Source of the DNA: Labyrinthula sp. Ha
Lineage: Eukaryota; Sar; Bigyra; Labyrinthulida; Labyrinthulaceae
DNA: 64,000 nucleotides
Direction of reading: 5' to 3'
NCBI GenBank assembly: GCA_015227615.1
Contig: JAALGZ010000053.1
Span: 1 to 64,000, forward strand
The notes below the pieces were generated by a model that worked only from the letters and a program-made list of their open reading frames with translations, made no database searches and was not told where the DNA came from. Below, one piece after another: positions 1-13,617 of the stretch; positions within the stretch are counted from its first letter, which is position 1; each line of letters starts with the position of its first letter. The translations under genes were made by a program, and so were the position numbers.

Positions 1-38
<38 letters not shown>
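1..38. repeat. (ATCT)n microsatellite, cut by window edge
   Basis: About nine and a half perfect copies of the tetranucleotide ATCT open the window and stop at a TATG. The array probably continues to the left, so its true length is unknown. Confidence 0.97.
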
Positions 39-3000
39 GTTTCTTTTTCTCAGAATGATAGAATACGGGTTAAGTACCCCTGTGTATCGTACGCCACCGT
101 ATTTTGTTAAATAGACCGATTGTCCTAAATATAATTACTCAAAATTACATAAAAAACAATTAAATCATGAAAACACATCAAAGATAGAATGGCAAAAAAT
201 ATTTCTAACACGGATACAGCAAAAAAAAAGAAAGTAAAATTATCATCAATTAGAAGTAACTAGACACATAATCCACATACCAGTTAAAATAGAAGACCGA
301 AACCCCATTCCTGGCTACCTAACGCAAGAATATATAGAAGGAATTAAACAATCCTAGTAAGTAAATAAAAAACTATGAAAATGTTGTATATGATTCTAAT
401 ACAGCTATGGACAAACTTGTTATGCAGGTTTATGTTTATCAAATTCCTCAAAATTAAAATTTTAACAATATAATCAAAATATAGATTTGTCTACTACCAA
501 TACACGAAGTGGATCATACAGTGGCCGGGAAAAAGCAATAAGGAGGCAGAGAAATATTTGGATAAGATATATTTGAAACTATGGAAACATTTTCTTACAC
601 TGAATTACGAAACTAAGCTCTTCCTAAAACAAGGTAAAATAGAATTCAATTATCACAACTTATTCTTAAGAAGAGAGCCTCATATAGTTATGGTACTCTC
701 TCAGATTAGAATTTTGATGAAGCGAATGTTATTTTTTGCCTTCAATTAGATGAAATTTCCTACTTAGATTCTTCAGGCAAGGAATCAAGGATTGAAGCAA
801 GAGTTCGTAGCGCTATTCTTATTTTAGTAGCACCAGTTAATAATGAATGGGGTTCACGAAGGTAAGAAAAGGATCCCTGTCCTGAGTGGTTCAGTGTTCA
901 GGCGTTAGTTGATTTTTAGGTTTGAATGATATATTTCTCTGTCTTAATAAATTCTTTTAAGATTAAAAACAATTTATCAAGGGATGGGGATTATAATAAC
1001 AATGAGGTTTAATTAATTCACTTTTGGGATTGTATGTGGAAGTAGCGTATTGAAACACTTATTTTGGGCTGATAATAGAGGTTTAGCTTTCGCATAAACT
1101 TCATGCTACACCTGTCGAACTGGATAAATTTGTTTTGTATAGCTGAAAAGTTACTTTAAGAATAACTGAGATATCGATGTGATTTCAATCTCCTTGTTCT
1201 CCTTGTTTTGCTCTTCTTTGAAGACTGTATTGTCGCTAAGGTTTATTCTGATTCTTTTCCCCTAAATAAAAAAAAAGATATGTTGCATATACTTCAGACA
1301 TTTATTCTTGAAAAAATGAGTGGTAACAGTTTTTCTCCAGTCTTTATCATCCCTGTTAGTTTCCTCTGCTATCTTAAGTTCTATGTAGAATGACTGGGGG
1401 GTATTTCCCACTTGCAACTATTGACACCTTTACTGCTGTAAAAGACGATTCCTTCGATCTGGAGAGAGAACTCTCTAAATTTGCAGCGCTTATTCTCCCC
1501 ATCGCTTTCATGTCAACTTCATATAAAGGTGAATTTCCATACTTGGATCTTGGAAATAATACTTCTCCCGAAATATGTTTCTTGTGAAATTTCATACAAA
1601 TGCGTACGTCAGCAATTTTTGTGGAGGGTTGCAAATTATTCCAAAGCTCACAGGTATATCTTGAGATAGAGTTCAATTTAAGTTCAAAATTTATGGCTGA
1701 TACTCTATAGTTATTTCACCAATCTTTCTCTTACAATATATGCCAATTTCATAAGGTCTTGAATGATGTTGCATATAAGCATGAAATGAAGTTTTTTATT
1801 CGCATATTTTCTTCCCTTCCTTAATACCTATTTCCTCTGAAAATTTTCATTTTTAATTCTGTCCAAAGATGTATATCTGTATCTCCTGACATTTTCGTAT
1901 TAGTATGAAATGAACCGATCCAGAGCCCATGCTATCAAGCCTTCTTTTGTAATCTACCTCCGTTGAACATAATGTTTAATGACCCAACAAACTTACCAGA
2001 TTTGTGAGTGAGTATTAATACTTTACGTCTGTAGGTTAAATAAACTATTTTTCCTATCTATTAGTTCTTGTAGGTATGAAGTATTGAGTTCACTTGGAAA
2101 TATACCCAACATGTCGTTCACTTGTAAGTCAAGATGTGAAGGATCTTCAAAGGGTAGGACGACAGGTGGTCACATGTGTTTTGTGGATATAATTGAGAAT
2201 CCAAATTTTTCCAGATGCTTCAGAGGGAACTAGGTAAAGAAAATGAAATATATCACGTATATATAATTTAGTTCCTTAACTACAAGAGCTGAAGCTGTAG
2301 TAAGAACTTACATCATAGCGGTTGCTCCACCCACTCTGAATTTTTTGAACCCAAGAATAATTCAAAAGTAGCTATCTTACCCCACTAAGCCACATCTAGA
2401 AAGGAATATTCTAAAAACAACAATCCGTCTATGTATAGATTATAACTGCTGACTCGTAGTGCATGCCACTATAAGTTGCATCAAATTGGATGCTATTACC
2501 AGAAGCATTCATTAGTTTCCTTTGTAGAGATTATTGAAAGCCAAGACGTTAAAGTCTTTATTTTTACTGGTGTCATCAACCCATCATACAAATACCGCTG
2601 TCTATATAAATTGTCTTTCCCACACTTAATTAACTCCTTCATATATTTAACCTCTGAAGTCATTTGTTTTTTTCTAGCATTGCTCATCACATTTATAGTT
2701 TATTCTATTTTCAAAAATAACACCAAGAATTTCTTATTGAGCGTAACTATTATCTGAGATGTTGATATGAATTATTGTCCCAGAGCTATAAACAATTTGA
2801 ATTCTTCTCTAGCTAAGTCGTTATATTTGTTGTTTGTTCCTGATTTCTAGCTCACATCAAACTGGGCACCCATAGTTAGAAACATGGGTTCACTGATAAG
2901 GTATGTAATAAAATACAATGGTAGCATAAAATTTAAACCCCTTACTAGATGTATATCTAGAATTAATACCAATAAATATCCTAGCTTTATTGTTTGAACC

Positions 3001-6000
3001 TTGAAGCCTTCATCTGATGCATATAAGAAAACTCTTTTTCTCTATCTTAAGATATTTCTTACAAAACTAAAAAAATAATTAAAACAAATAATTACCTCTG
3101 TTGACTTCTTTTCACACCTTTATCTTTGGTTCTAACGACCTTTTTTCAGTTGGCTGCTGTCTTCCCATGGGGAAATATCTTTCACCTTCTGTCACTATTG
3201 TATTATCATCATCCAATAGAGTAAAACTCTTGGACCAATGGGTATTTGAGAAGTTTTTTCTATCAGAAAATTACTTATGATAAATAGTTTTCTTGATAAT
3301 TTATCTCTCCAAAATGCTAAAAAATCTTGGAATCGTTGAAATGATGCAAATAGGGAAAATCGTTGAAGAGAAAATCCATATTTCCCGATATTTCAATAGA
3401 AGTTTGATCAATATGCCAAGTAGAAATAAGAAGTTTGGTACTAGGCTAGATCTAAAGCCAATCTACGAATATTTTGTAATTAATTGAAGCTGTATCAAAA
3501 CTTTACTACCAATATTAAATGATAGTTTAACCAGTCTTTTGGGAGTCACAGTGTAACTGGTCATGAATTTAAAAACGTATTAGTAATCTTGGCAACTCTT
3601 CGTATAAAATATCAATGTAATTTTGTTATTGTTCGAAAATCAAATAATCACTGTTGCTATAATTCATTGACAGAGTTTAGTTCTTATTTTTCTTGTTTCC
3701 TAGTTCCTGGTCGCTTCAAAAGAACTATACGCGTACTATGCATGTAGACGTTCTTAAGGTTTTTTACCATATCTATTAAAAAGAAAATTAGAGGATGTTC
3801 AATATATATGCTAAAATCTATTAAGAACCCTTGGCTGCTAAATAATTGTAATGTAACTGACTAGTTGTAAATTAGCTTTTGATTATAGGTTCCTAAGAAA
3901 GATATCTGGTTATCATCTGCCTTAAGATGATTTTAAGGCAACTATGTGTTAATTTATTGGGTATTACATTTATTCAAACAATATAATTTAAAAAGGATAC
4001 GTCATTGTTTTCAGTTAAGCTCTGAACACTAAAGTACAAAGACTATAATTTTGTCACTTTGATAAGTTTTTGCTACTCTTCTTCAATAAGGTTAAGAATG
4101 AATTGATGAGCGACAATATTATGTAAGTAATCTAGTTCAATTAAGAGAGACAGCCTACTTGAATTATACGACTTACTTCTTTTTTATTATATTTTAAGAT
4201 ATACTGAAACGATATCTACAATTTTACATAGAGTTGTATATATTTAAAGGCGAGCGAGTAAGAACTTTGTGTTATAGCCGAAAATTAAGTGCATTGTATA
4301 ACCAATTCTTCAGCAACCCTGTATCTTTGTTTTTCTTATCGACAATCATTAGTGATTACAAAATGACTTTAGTTGATTATTGATAGTCGTTGTTCTTCAA
4401 TGCAATTTTGCTGCCGCAGCTTGTTATTTAAATATTCTGTTACAAGGGTTGCTGGTAGAAATACACAAATATAATTAAGTTGAAGTAATAAGCAAGTGTT
4501 TATAATCCGAATAGGTATTTATTCACTCATATTTTAGTATCTAGAATAATAATAAATTTTCACCTAACTTTAAATACAGCAGTGGTTCATATTGTTCTAT
4601 GGAAATCGTCTACAATTATTGCTTTACCTTTAAAGCACCTAAAAACTTTTTTATAGCAATTTTGCTACATTAAAGTATCGTTTTATCCAATTATCTCTTG
4701 GTAATATAGTTAATATCATGAAGCTTTCCATAAAGCTAAAACTTGTTTTCCAGCTTAATAAAACTTTGTTATGATGATCTATGCAATCACAAACAAAATA
4801 AGGTTCATTTTATTATAATTAAAATTCTTATTTCCTCCTTGGCGAGTACAATACGAGCAATTAGCAGATAACATTTAATATAGTCATCAAGTCTGATCCC
4901 TAAATATAACCCATTAAAATGCTGTAATAACAGCTATTTTTTAGATTATACTAACTTTAGTAACTTTAGTAAAACATATTTTCAAGGAGAAAGGTAATTC
5001 TGGTGAGCTGCTCTTCTAAGCCATTTTTAATTCTTTTTATGTACTTAGTAAGCGTAATAGCCAGAGAGAGAGAGAAATTGATTGGGTTTAGGAACCCAAA
5101 TTTAATTCTCTTAAGGATTTCCATTGAATTATTGTCTATCTCATCTCATCGTTTAAGTTCTTTCTTCAGAAACAATCACACTAAATTATATTCTCCCTAA
5201 CTTCGAGCAACATGATAATACTAAGTTTCAGTAAGCTCTTGTTCAAGGGATTCAGGAATATATTTACATTCAGAATATCCACAGGATAATTAAACAGATA
5301 GTCTTGATGAAATAAACAATAGTTTCTAGTATTAGGTGAAATTATTGCAATTCGTTACACAGGAAAAAATAAGTATTCGAAAGATTTCTTTCTGTTATAA
5401 TCTTCTTATATTTTGAAGGTATGAAAATAATATTACTGTAGCTCAATCTAATTTTACAATACAGTGATAGGATTCTCAAATCATTAACTTTATAAATATC
5501 TAGATCTATATTGCTATTGCCCTGGATTTCTCTTTTACATTTTTATTCTGATAATTGTATCAATCAGTGCACTACATGTATGCCTAAGTATTGACCAAGT
5601 TTTTTTTGGTATGTACAACTCTAAGTAGTGCAATTGTAGAACAATTACCTTCATTTAAAAAGAAAGATCCTACGTAGCTTGTGCCATATCGCAAATGGTT
5701 TCTTATCTTGTTTTTTTTTGTGTGTAATACCTGAGCTAGCTCAAACCGAAAAGTGGAAACTGTGAAATGATGGTTGCTAAAGGGTTAGATTTTTTATGGG
5801 ATCACGAATTTGTAATAGGTCAAAGAGTTCGTGGTAACTCTGAGATCAGTTTTATTCTACATTATTCATTATGTAACTAATCAAACTAGCCCATTCGTCT
5901 TAACTACAGTTTAAACCAAGAAAATTACTTGCTAGCATCTCTCGCAAGAAAGTTTCTGCAATTATTTAACTCTTGAACGACCCACTTAGATTCCCAGCCG

Positions 6001-9000
6001 CTTTTCAACTCTCATTGTTTTATTTTGCTATTAAACATTCTGTAGCCTAACATCATAAAGAGAATTCTTCAATTGTTGTGTACTGCTGGTTTAGTATTAC
6101 ATGATCACAGAATTATACCGATTGCTCTACATTGTCTGAACTGAGCTGTTGTTTGAGCTGGTCTTATGATCTCATAGGGTCCGGCAAAAATTAATCATTT
6201 CCTTGTGTACATATTTTTGTTTTTTATCTGCATCGTCTTCCTTTCCTCGAGAAAGCAAACCATATCTACACAATTAGCGTAGATGATAAAGATAGTGGTT
6301 GCAAGTTTAATGGTCATTGTAGATGCGGTTAAGCCTTCTAACGTTAATATGATTGTTTGTTCTAGAGTATGGAAAAGATGTCAAATTCATAAATATGTAC
6401 TGGCTCTGGCATAAATAAAGGGACTTTGGTAAGTACTATCTGGCCATTTTAAAAAGGAAATGTAATATATGCATCTATTCTCCATAATTACACCATTTCT
6501 AGCCTAAATTCAGATATTTTAATTGCATGTTTATTGAACACGTTAGGACAAATATACTTGTTCTAACAACTCACTTTCGTCATAGCTTCTAGTTCTTGGA
6601 CAATGATCCTCCAGGGTGGTATATTTTACTTTTAAAAGTCCATTTTCATAAATGACTCTGTGTTACGTGGTTTGTTCTGTGGAAATTAAAGTATAACCAT
6701 TATCATTCTATATTGTAAAAAGCAGAAAATGTTTTTCACTTAGAACTAAATAATCTGCTCTTCTTAAGACAACATAATTTTTGAATTGGCCCATATTGGT
6801 TGGTATTATGTTTACTTGAGCTCTAATAGCTCCAGATTTAAATACTGAATGTTCACTCAAATTCATTTTCTTCGCTGCATAGAAAACCGTACACGCAAAA
6901 TTATCTACTAACATTTTGCTGATATATACAAATATTGGTTACCTTCTTGCATGGTAATTTTTTCAGTTTGGATGCCTATGCTCGTACTACACATTGGAAA
7001 CAACACTTTAATTTAACCAAGTTTAACTGGAGACCACTTAACTATCATTCTCTAGAGCCTCATATTTACTCGTGATATTCTACAGAGCTATGTTGCTCTA
7101 GTTGTTGCCAATTTTCAGGCCTAAATCAGCTGGAAATTTCTATTTTTTGAAACCATGTTCGCCATTTTATTCACTTAAAGTTAGCTTAGATGGTTGTTTT
7201 ATATACCATAATAACAAATGTACAATTAAACTTTTCAACTCTGAATTTTCACGCCTGTTAGACTCACACTCTTGCTTAGAAATCGGACAAGATATGCTCA
7301 TACTTATCAGAGTTTTTCCTACTCTAAAGTAACTTAATCATTTCTTGTCTAGAGGAGGTTTCGTTACCTTACTAAGCATACGTATTTTTAATGACCCATT
7401 CCTGATGAGTGACACCGGTGTCATTTCTATGGGAAATTGTATTTCAAAATTATAAAGCAAACTTACCTAGCTTCTTCGCGTAGATACGAACGTAAAATAC
7501 ATAATGTTTTCTTTAATAAGATATTAAAGTAATATTCTCTTAGAAAGAAAATCGGAAAGTCACACTTGCACCCACGCCAAAATCCTTAGCACTGGGTTAC
7601 TATATGAATATATTAGGTGTATGGGTCTAAGGGAAGAGAAAATATAATTCCATTTGGCCTTTTTTGGCATAAGATGACATTTTTGAATATTACTTATCCA
7701 AGAGTGACACGTAACTCGCCCAACTCGAGCCCATATGTTTTTTATGCGACAGGGCTGTGATCCGAGGGCCGAGAAACGGGGTTGAGCCGAGAGTTACCGA
7801 GAAACGAATAAGATCTGAGGACATTTTTTCTGGCTCTGATGAGAATCGAGAAGGCGTTCAAGAAATATTCTAAGCTCCGAGAATTCTCGAATTTCCGTTT
7901 CATTACTTCCCAAAATTTGGGATTTCAAGAACCAAACAACAAGTTTTGAACAAAAAAATGTCTTGAGAGACCAAAACTTAGGATAATTTTGTGGAGCTAG
8001 AACAAGAAAGGTTTTCCCTATTGTTTTCCTTATCTTCTAGTAACTGAAGAGACTGCAAATGTAGAAGAGTGTTTACAAAAGTATTTACAGAAGTGTCGGG
8101 GTTAGGTCGAGTAACAATGTGACAATTCATTTATAAAAATGGGTTTAAATACTTTAACTAAGCTAAGTAGAAATTTGAAACGGCAGGTTTATTACTTGAG
8201 CTGACACAAGATCGTTTCATGAATATTGCTCTCTTATGGCTATGAGTTTGCTTAAAAGAAAGAACTACCTTAACTTATATTGTTTCAACCTAAATTGGAA
8301 AAAGAAGCCTCCGGAGAAAAGGGATAAATAGTAACAATTTCTCATTCTCGATACGCGTCTCTGTTCATGACCTGCATCTATCAAGCATTCATTAACAAAG
8401 TAGCATTCGTCTACAAAACAAGATGGTAGAGTTGCTCATCATACAAATGCTTAGCTAGGTCATCTTTTCCAAATGTATTTCAAACCTGTTGCCTGATCTA
8501 AAAGCGTTATCATATCTTCATATTTTTGCTTTTCCAAAAGATTCTAAAACAGTATTGCTTGAAAAGATGTTTTGTTGCACATCATTAGTTTCATCTTGTC
8601 CATTAGTTTGAGGACACTAGCATATAGCTTGTTCCAAATTCAATGAAATCAACTGAGGGAAATATTTGGATCTTGCTGAAAAAACTTAAAAGGTATTATG
8701 AATTATTTGCCTATTGGACTGCACTTTGGCAAAAAAATATTGACACACTTGTGAACATACATCTCATAACTAAGAAAACAAAACAGTTTTCTCAGGTTGT
8801 TTCCATGAAATTAATATAACAGCTACAACTATCAACTTAGAGAAGTACTGTAGCTTATTTTTTCTTTTCTTTCTGGTTAATATAAAGTAGATGTACCATA
8901 ATTTGTTGGTATTTGATGTTTTACCTAAAATTAACTACTTTAAATCCTACATTATCTATTATGGCATGAGAGATATTCAACAGAGCTTTCGGAAACTATG

Positions 9001-9834
9001 TTTTGTTTTTCATAACTAAAAAAAAATAGTTCATAAATGAATTTTAAAACTATTTGATATTTCACCCAAAATACAGGCTGTTTTGGAAATAATTTGATTA
9101 GAAAAGCAACGTATACTGCTCAAGTTTAAAGAATTAAAAAATGTGCTCTTAGATATAGATGAAGAGATTAGTATCATACGTTACATTGACACTGTAAGCA
9201 AAAAGATAGTGAGATACATAGAGAAATAATTCATGAAATGAATTTCATATATGTTTGAGAAGTATGAAAAAGTTACTTTGGGCTTAGATAAATTTTTATA
9301 GAGCGCAAATTGAAAGCATATTCACTCAGGAGTGGTGTTTTAGAATACTACATTTTTTTTGGCGTAAAATAGGAAGTATTCTGTGAAAAAGTTGAAGTTT
9401 ACTGAGCTACGTGTGTCTGTCTTTCATTCCGATGGTGGCGATGACAGTCAGCTGACGTACCATGAATTGAAACCATTCAATTACAAGGAACTGTTATATG
9501 TAGAATCTGTACAGGCTAGTGAAGAAGAGCATGGTCCATGATACAAAAGTTCGAAGAACAAAATGTATATAGACCAGAGAAAGAAACAAAGTTAAAAAGA
9601 AACATTGAGAAAATATAGAGTCGACCAAAAGAATTTTCGAAAAATCGAGAAAGTCCTGAGAAAGAGCGGAGACAACAAATTATAAAAATGTAACAAAACA
9701 AGATTCGAGAAAGGAATTCGATTGTTCGAGAAAAACTTCCAAGAAGATTTCCCGAATCGAGATCTTGTTCAAAAACAAAAGAACAAGATAAACGAGTCTT
9801 CTTTTTATGTTATCTTCGATATATTAAATAGTAA
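39..9834. other. Long gene-poor stretch
   Basis: About 9.8 kb of AT-rich DNA with no gene I recognise. All open frames are under about 105 codons, which is what chance gives at this base composition on both strands. The only stretches that read like protein are 710-861, roughly 1390-1590 and 9385-9540; each is short and without a recognisable domain. The stretches at 7740-7900 and 9600-9780 are richer in CGAGAA-like words than their surroundings. I see no terminal repeats that would define an element there. Confidence 0.5.
710..861 (+). other. Possible isolated internal exon, function unknown
   Basis: A 152-nt block preceded by a pyrimidine-rich tract ending in TTAG and followed by a GTAAGA donor. 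Between them one frame is open and has a protein-like mix of residues, beginning NFDEANVIFCLQLDEISYLD and ending near VNNEWGSR. A stop lies directly upstream in the same frame, so it could only be read as a spliced internal exon. I do not recognise a family. A 50-codon open frame is not rare by chance in this window, so this rests on the splice-like borders and composition only. Confidence 0.25.
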
Positions 9835-9856
9835 CCCATATATATATATATATGGG
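9835..9856. repeat. 22-bp perfect AT-core palindrome
   Basis: CCC, then eight AT dinucleotides, then GGG, forming a perfect inverted repeat. It lies about 210 bp upstream of the sulfotransferase start codon. It could extrude as a hairpin; no function is evident. Confidence 0.8.
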
Positions 9857-10065
9857 ATATATCAGATATCACTGAAAATCATAATTATTATTCTACAAAA
9901 TTCGATCATTGAAATTTAGTTGTTGTGTCTTTACCAAAAATTCAGTATATTTAACAAAGAATTTACTATATATGTGTATTGATCAATACCAGGTTTTTTA
10001 TCCCTAATCGCATTTCCAAGATATAGATAAACCTTTCTTGCTGAAACAAATTAATAGGTATTTTC

Positions 10066-11091
10066 ATGAGAAATAAACTCGGTTTTCTCGGAGTTCTGTT
10101 TTACTATTTACTTCTTTTTATCATCCTGTTGTTCCGAAATGTATATACCAAAACCAATAGAAGAAACGATATGGACACAAAAGAAGTACTTGACGAAGTT
10201 AGAGCCAGACTGGATGGTCCTTTTACATCTAAATCTATAGAAGTGGGAAGAGGGTTTAAGCCAAGGGAGGATGATATTTTTGTGGCAACTGCTCCAAAGT
10301 GTGGCACAACTTGGACATTACAAATATGTCATATGTTACGTTCAAATGGAGATACAGATTACAAAGACATTTTATTAGAAACTCCTTGGGATATTATGGC
10401 TTACGATGCACAGCAAGACTTAGATGCTGATCAAAAATACTCACCTAGAGTGTTCAAGAGTCATGAAATTTACCAAAAAATAGCAAAAGGAGGAAAGTAC
10501 ATTTTTGTAACAAGGAATCCACAAGATGCATTTGAATCCTACTATCATTTTTCTCTGACTTCTCCTGTGGCAAATCCATCTACTTGCTCCAAGAAAGCCT
10601 TTGGAAGAACTTTATATGCAAATCCTGGCATTTTTCCTCTTCCGGTTGATTATATTGTATCTTATGTCGATGCAGCAGAAAAAAACCCAGACAATATTTT
10701 GTTTCTTTTTTATGAAGATTTAAAGGAAAAACCAAGAGAAAATATTGAAAAAATAGCTAGATTTATGGGTTTAGATAAACTTCCAAAAAAAGAATTTAAT
10801 AATCGTTGTGACAATGCTGAGAGATATTCTTCTCTTCAGTATATGAAAAGACATGGGGATAAGTTTGCACATATAGAGGTTATGAAAAGGGCGATGAGAA
10901 ATCATCCGCATGCAGATAAAATGTTCGACGGTCCTGGATTAAAGTTGATGAGATCTGGAAAATCAGGCGAAGGTAAAATAATTCCAGAAGAAGTAAAACA
11001 ACTAATTAAACAGTCTTGGGCAGATGTAGTAGAACAAAAGTTAGGATTTACTTCTTATGAAAATTTTAGAAAGTGGTATGCAGTTGATTAA
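10066..11091 (+). CDS. Membrane-anchored sulfotransferase (Sulfotransferase_1 family)
   Basis: A 341-residue single-exon gene for a PAPS-dependent sulfotransferase, which moves a sulfuryl group from PAPS to a hydroxyl or amine acceptor. Residues 5-24 form a hydrophobic segment followed by basic residues, as in a type II signal anchor, so the catalytic domain would face the Golgi or ER lumen; a start at the internal Met36 would instead give a soluble enzyme. The 5'-phosphosulfate loop is APKCGTTW (76-83, with Lys78), the probable catalytic His is 133 in FKSHE, and the 3'-phosphate-binding strand is YIFVTRNPQDAFESYYHF, with Arg150 and Ser158. A C-terminal RSGKSGEGK (296-304) matches the family's RKGxxGxxK motif. 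Length and motif order are normal for cytosolic-type SULTs. The acceptor cannot be deduced. A partly identical inverted copy lies about 1.5 kb downstream. Confidence 0.93.
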   Translation: MRNKLGFLGVLFYYLLLFIILLFRNVYTKTNRRNDMDTKEVLDEVRARLDGPFTSKSIEVGRGFKPREDDIFVATAPKCGTTWTLQICHMLRSNGDTDYKDILLETPWDIMAYDAQQDLDADQKYSPRVFKSHEIYQKIAKGGKYIFVTRNPQDAFESYYHFSLTSPVANPSTCSKKAFGRTLYANPGIFPLPVDYIVSYVDAAEKNPDNILFLFYEDLKEKPRENIEKIARFMGLDKLPKKEFNNRCDNAERYSSLQYMKRHGDKFAHIEVMKRAMRNHPHADKMFDGPGLKLMRSGKSGEGKIIPEEVKQLIKQSWADVVEQKLGFTSYENFRKWYAVD

Positions 11092-12424
11092 TAGTAAGGG
11101 TATTTTTTGTGTATCTTTTTTAATTCTATTTATAAAAGCATAATAGTTTGGACAAAAAAATGCTTACAAACTCTCTTCCAGTAAAAACAGGTTGCTGGTT
11201 TTCTTGTAGTAACAAAATGTAGAAGGTAGCACTATAAGTTAGAATAAGAAACCTTGTCTTTTCTGTTGTGATAATTATATTTCTTATGTCAGAAAGAACG
11301 CTTTTGTGTTTTACTTATGGAGTGCAAACATGACTAAAGGAATATATAAGGTTTCAGATCTTTGAGAATTCACAATTAAATGCATTTGTAGAACTTTTAC
11401 CAAGAATTTAAACTTATTTTTTATTGGATGCTGAAGCTAGGGAATACTTTATAATACTTCCCTTTTTTGTTCTGTTTTTCCAAAGTATTCTTTCTTGAAA
11501 AGTTAATGTCTTAAACACAACCCACAATAGAATAAAGGATATTGAGGGAATGAGAAATATAATGACGACTATTTTTCTTCAAATAACATATCACAAGAAA
11601 CTACTAGTTAAGATAGTCTAACTGTGAGAAATTGAACAATGTTGACACAAAAAAATTGAGATAAAGTGCATTGCTTAGAAGCTTTGAGTAAAAATGTCAA
11701 ACTGAGATGATTTATTTGAACTTGCCATAGAATCTAGATAAGCATGATTGCTAGTTGTCACCCTCAAGAAGTTGCTTCATTCTATAGAATATACCTATAA
11801 TTAGACTGGAATAAATAAAGTGAGTATATTTTTTTTTAAGCTTAGACAAAACTTCTGTTTCTCCTTTTAGTTACTCTAAGGCGTTAACATAATAGGAATT
11901 CTAAACATTTTCCAACACTTTGTAAGTGAGGTCAATTTTACAGAACCTTTTGTTTTACTCCTAAAGTCATGGCTATTCTGTTCATAACAGGTATTCTTAT
12001 GAGATAAAAATATAGAATCATAACATTAAGCCAAGCAACATCATTCTTAACCAGAATGTCTTTGACTCTCATTAATTCAAGTATATAAATCGTAAAGAGA
12101 ATGAGCAGTGCTGGATCTTAAGATTTAAGCAAAGTTTCATAACGTAACAGTTAATTGATATAGAGATTCATAAGTTATTGCGTTTAGTAAAATCCATTCT
12201 ATTTTATGATTGCATCAATTAGAAACTTCAAGCTTTGGGTATCAGATTTGTACTTATACTCCATCTAGATTTATTGCTCTGAATTGCTTATGAAGACTCA
12301 AAAGCCCTATTAAAGTTTGAACTCATCACAAGAACACTTCTGCAACAAGTCAAGGATAAATTTGAGTTTTCTTTCCACTGATAGTACAATGGAATTCAAA
12401 ATATATTGTTTTAATTAGCATTGT
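11092..12424. other. Spacer between the inverted sulfotransferase copies
   Basis: About 1.3 kb with no gene-like open frame and no recognisable repeat. It forms most of the loop between two near-identical inverted arms (10261-10884 and 12616-13239). Confidence 0.6.
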
Positions 12425-13280
12425 TACTTTTCTAAATTATTAATAAAAAATGTATCCTATCCTTTTTTCTACAACACCTGTCTAAGCATATTTTATCAAT
12501 CTCTTAAACTCTTCTGGAATTTCTTTTCTCTTACCTGATTATCCACATCTCATCAACTTCAGTTCATCTCCATCAATATTTTTTTTCCTTCTAAATTTTC
12601 TATCAAACGCCTCTCCATAACCTCTATATGTGCAAACTTATCCCCATGTCTTTTCATATACTGAAGAGAAGAATATCTCTCAGCATTGTCACAACGATTA
12701 TTAAATTCTTTTTTTGGAAGTTTATCTAAACCCATAAATCTAGCTATTTTTTCAATATTTTCTCTTGGTTTTTCCTTTAAATCTTCATAAAAAAGAAACA
12801 AAATATTGTCTGGGTTTTTTTCTGCTGCATCGACATAAGATACAATATAATCAACCGGAAGAGGAAAAATGCCAGGATTTGCATATAAAGTTCTTCCAAA
12901 GGCTTTCTTGGAGCAAGTAGATGGATTTGCCACAGGAGAAGTCAGAGAAAAATGATAGTAGGATTCAAATGCATCTTGTGGATTCCTTGTTACAAAAATG
13001 TACTTTCCTCCTTTTGCTATTTTTTGGTAAATTTCATGACTCTTGAACACTCTAGGTGAGTATTTTTGATCAGCATCTAAGTTTTGCTGTGCATCGTAAG
13101 CCATAATATCCCAAGGAGTTTCTAATAAAATGTCTTTGTAATCTGTATCTCCATTTGAACGTAACATATGACATATTTGTAATGTCCAAGTTGTGCCACA
13201 CTTTGGAGCAGTTGCCACAAAAATATCATCCTCCCTTGGATTAATAATCCCAACCTGTTATATCTACTCCAGCGTAAAAA
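12425..13280 (-). pseudogene. Sulfotransferase pseudogene with a near-identical central tract
   Basis: A second sulfotransferase copy on the opposite strand, tail to tail with the intact gene. The centre (12616-13239) aligns without gaps to 10261-10884, and in translation differs by a single residue (Asp to Asn, at copy-1 residue 118). It keeps the PSB loop, the FKSHE histidine and the 3'-phosphate strand. Outside it the similarity drops abruptly. Upstream only a weak match to the EVGRGFKPRED region remains, with stops. Downstream a diverged C-terminal tail is recognisable (LKLMRCG, IPEEFKRLIK) but carries a reading-frame shift and stop codons, and fades out near 12425. No signal anchor is present. 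The open part (12559-13218) could still be transcribed, but it lacks both ends of the enzyme. It is best read as an old pseudogene whose middle was overwritten by gene conversion. Confidence 0.85.
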
Positions 13281-13617
13281 TCCAAACCGTTGTATCTATA
13301 CTTTTAAAAGAACATCTTTTCTATCCATCTTTGCTTTTGTTTTTTTCAACAATGTTGGGCTTAAGAACTAAGAACTTCTGAAAAGCCATTGAATAAACTA
13401 GGCAAAGTTCTCTTTAGATTTAAAAAAAAGTAGCAAACATTTCTCAAAGTGAAAATTTGTGTATTTTCTATTAATGACATTTTGATGTTACATAACATAA
13501 ACACGTTAGCTTTTCTTAAGTTGCTTATGGGAAATCTGAATTTTCCACCCAAAAAACTAGAATTCATGAAACAAATAAATTTAAAAGAAAAATTGATGAG
13601 GAACCAAAATATCTTGA

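Noticed and set aside
1374-1676. 100-codon minus-strand frame overlapping plus-strand frames of similar quality
   Set aside because: Both strands read equally well or badly and there is no recognisable domain; within chance for this composition.
7740-9780. CGAGAA-rich zones at both ends of a 2-kb interval, considered as element ends
   Set aside because: No alignable terminal repeats in either orientation, and no transposase-like coding between them.
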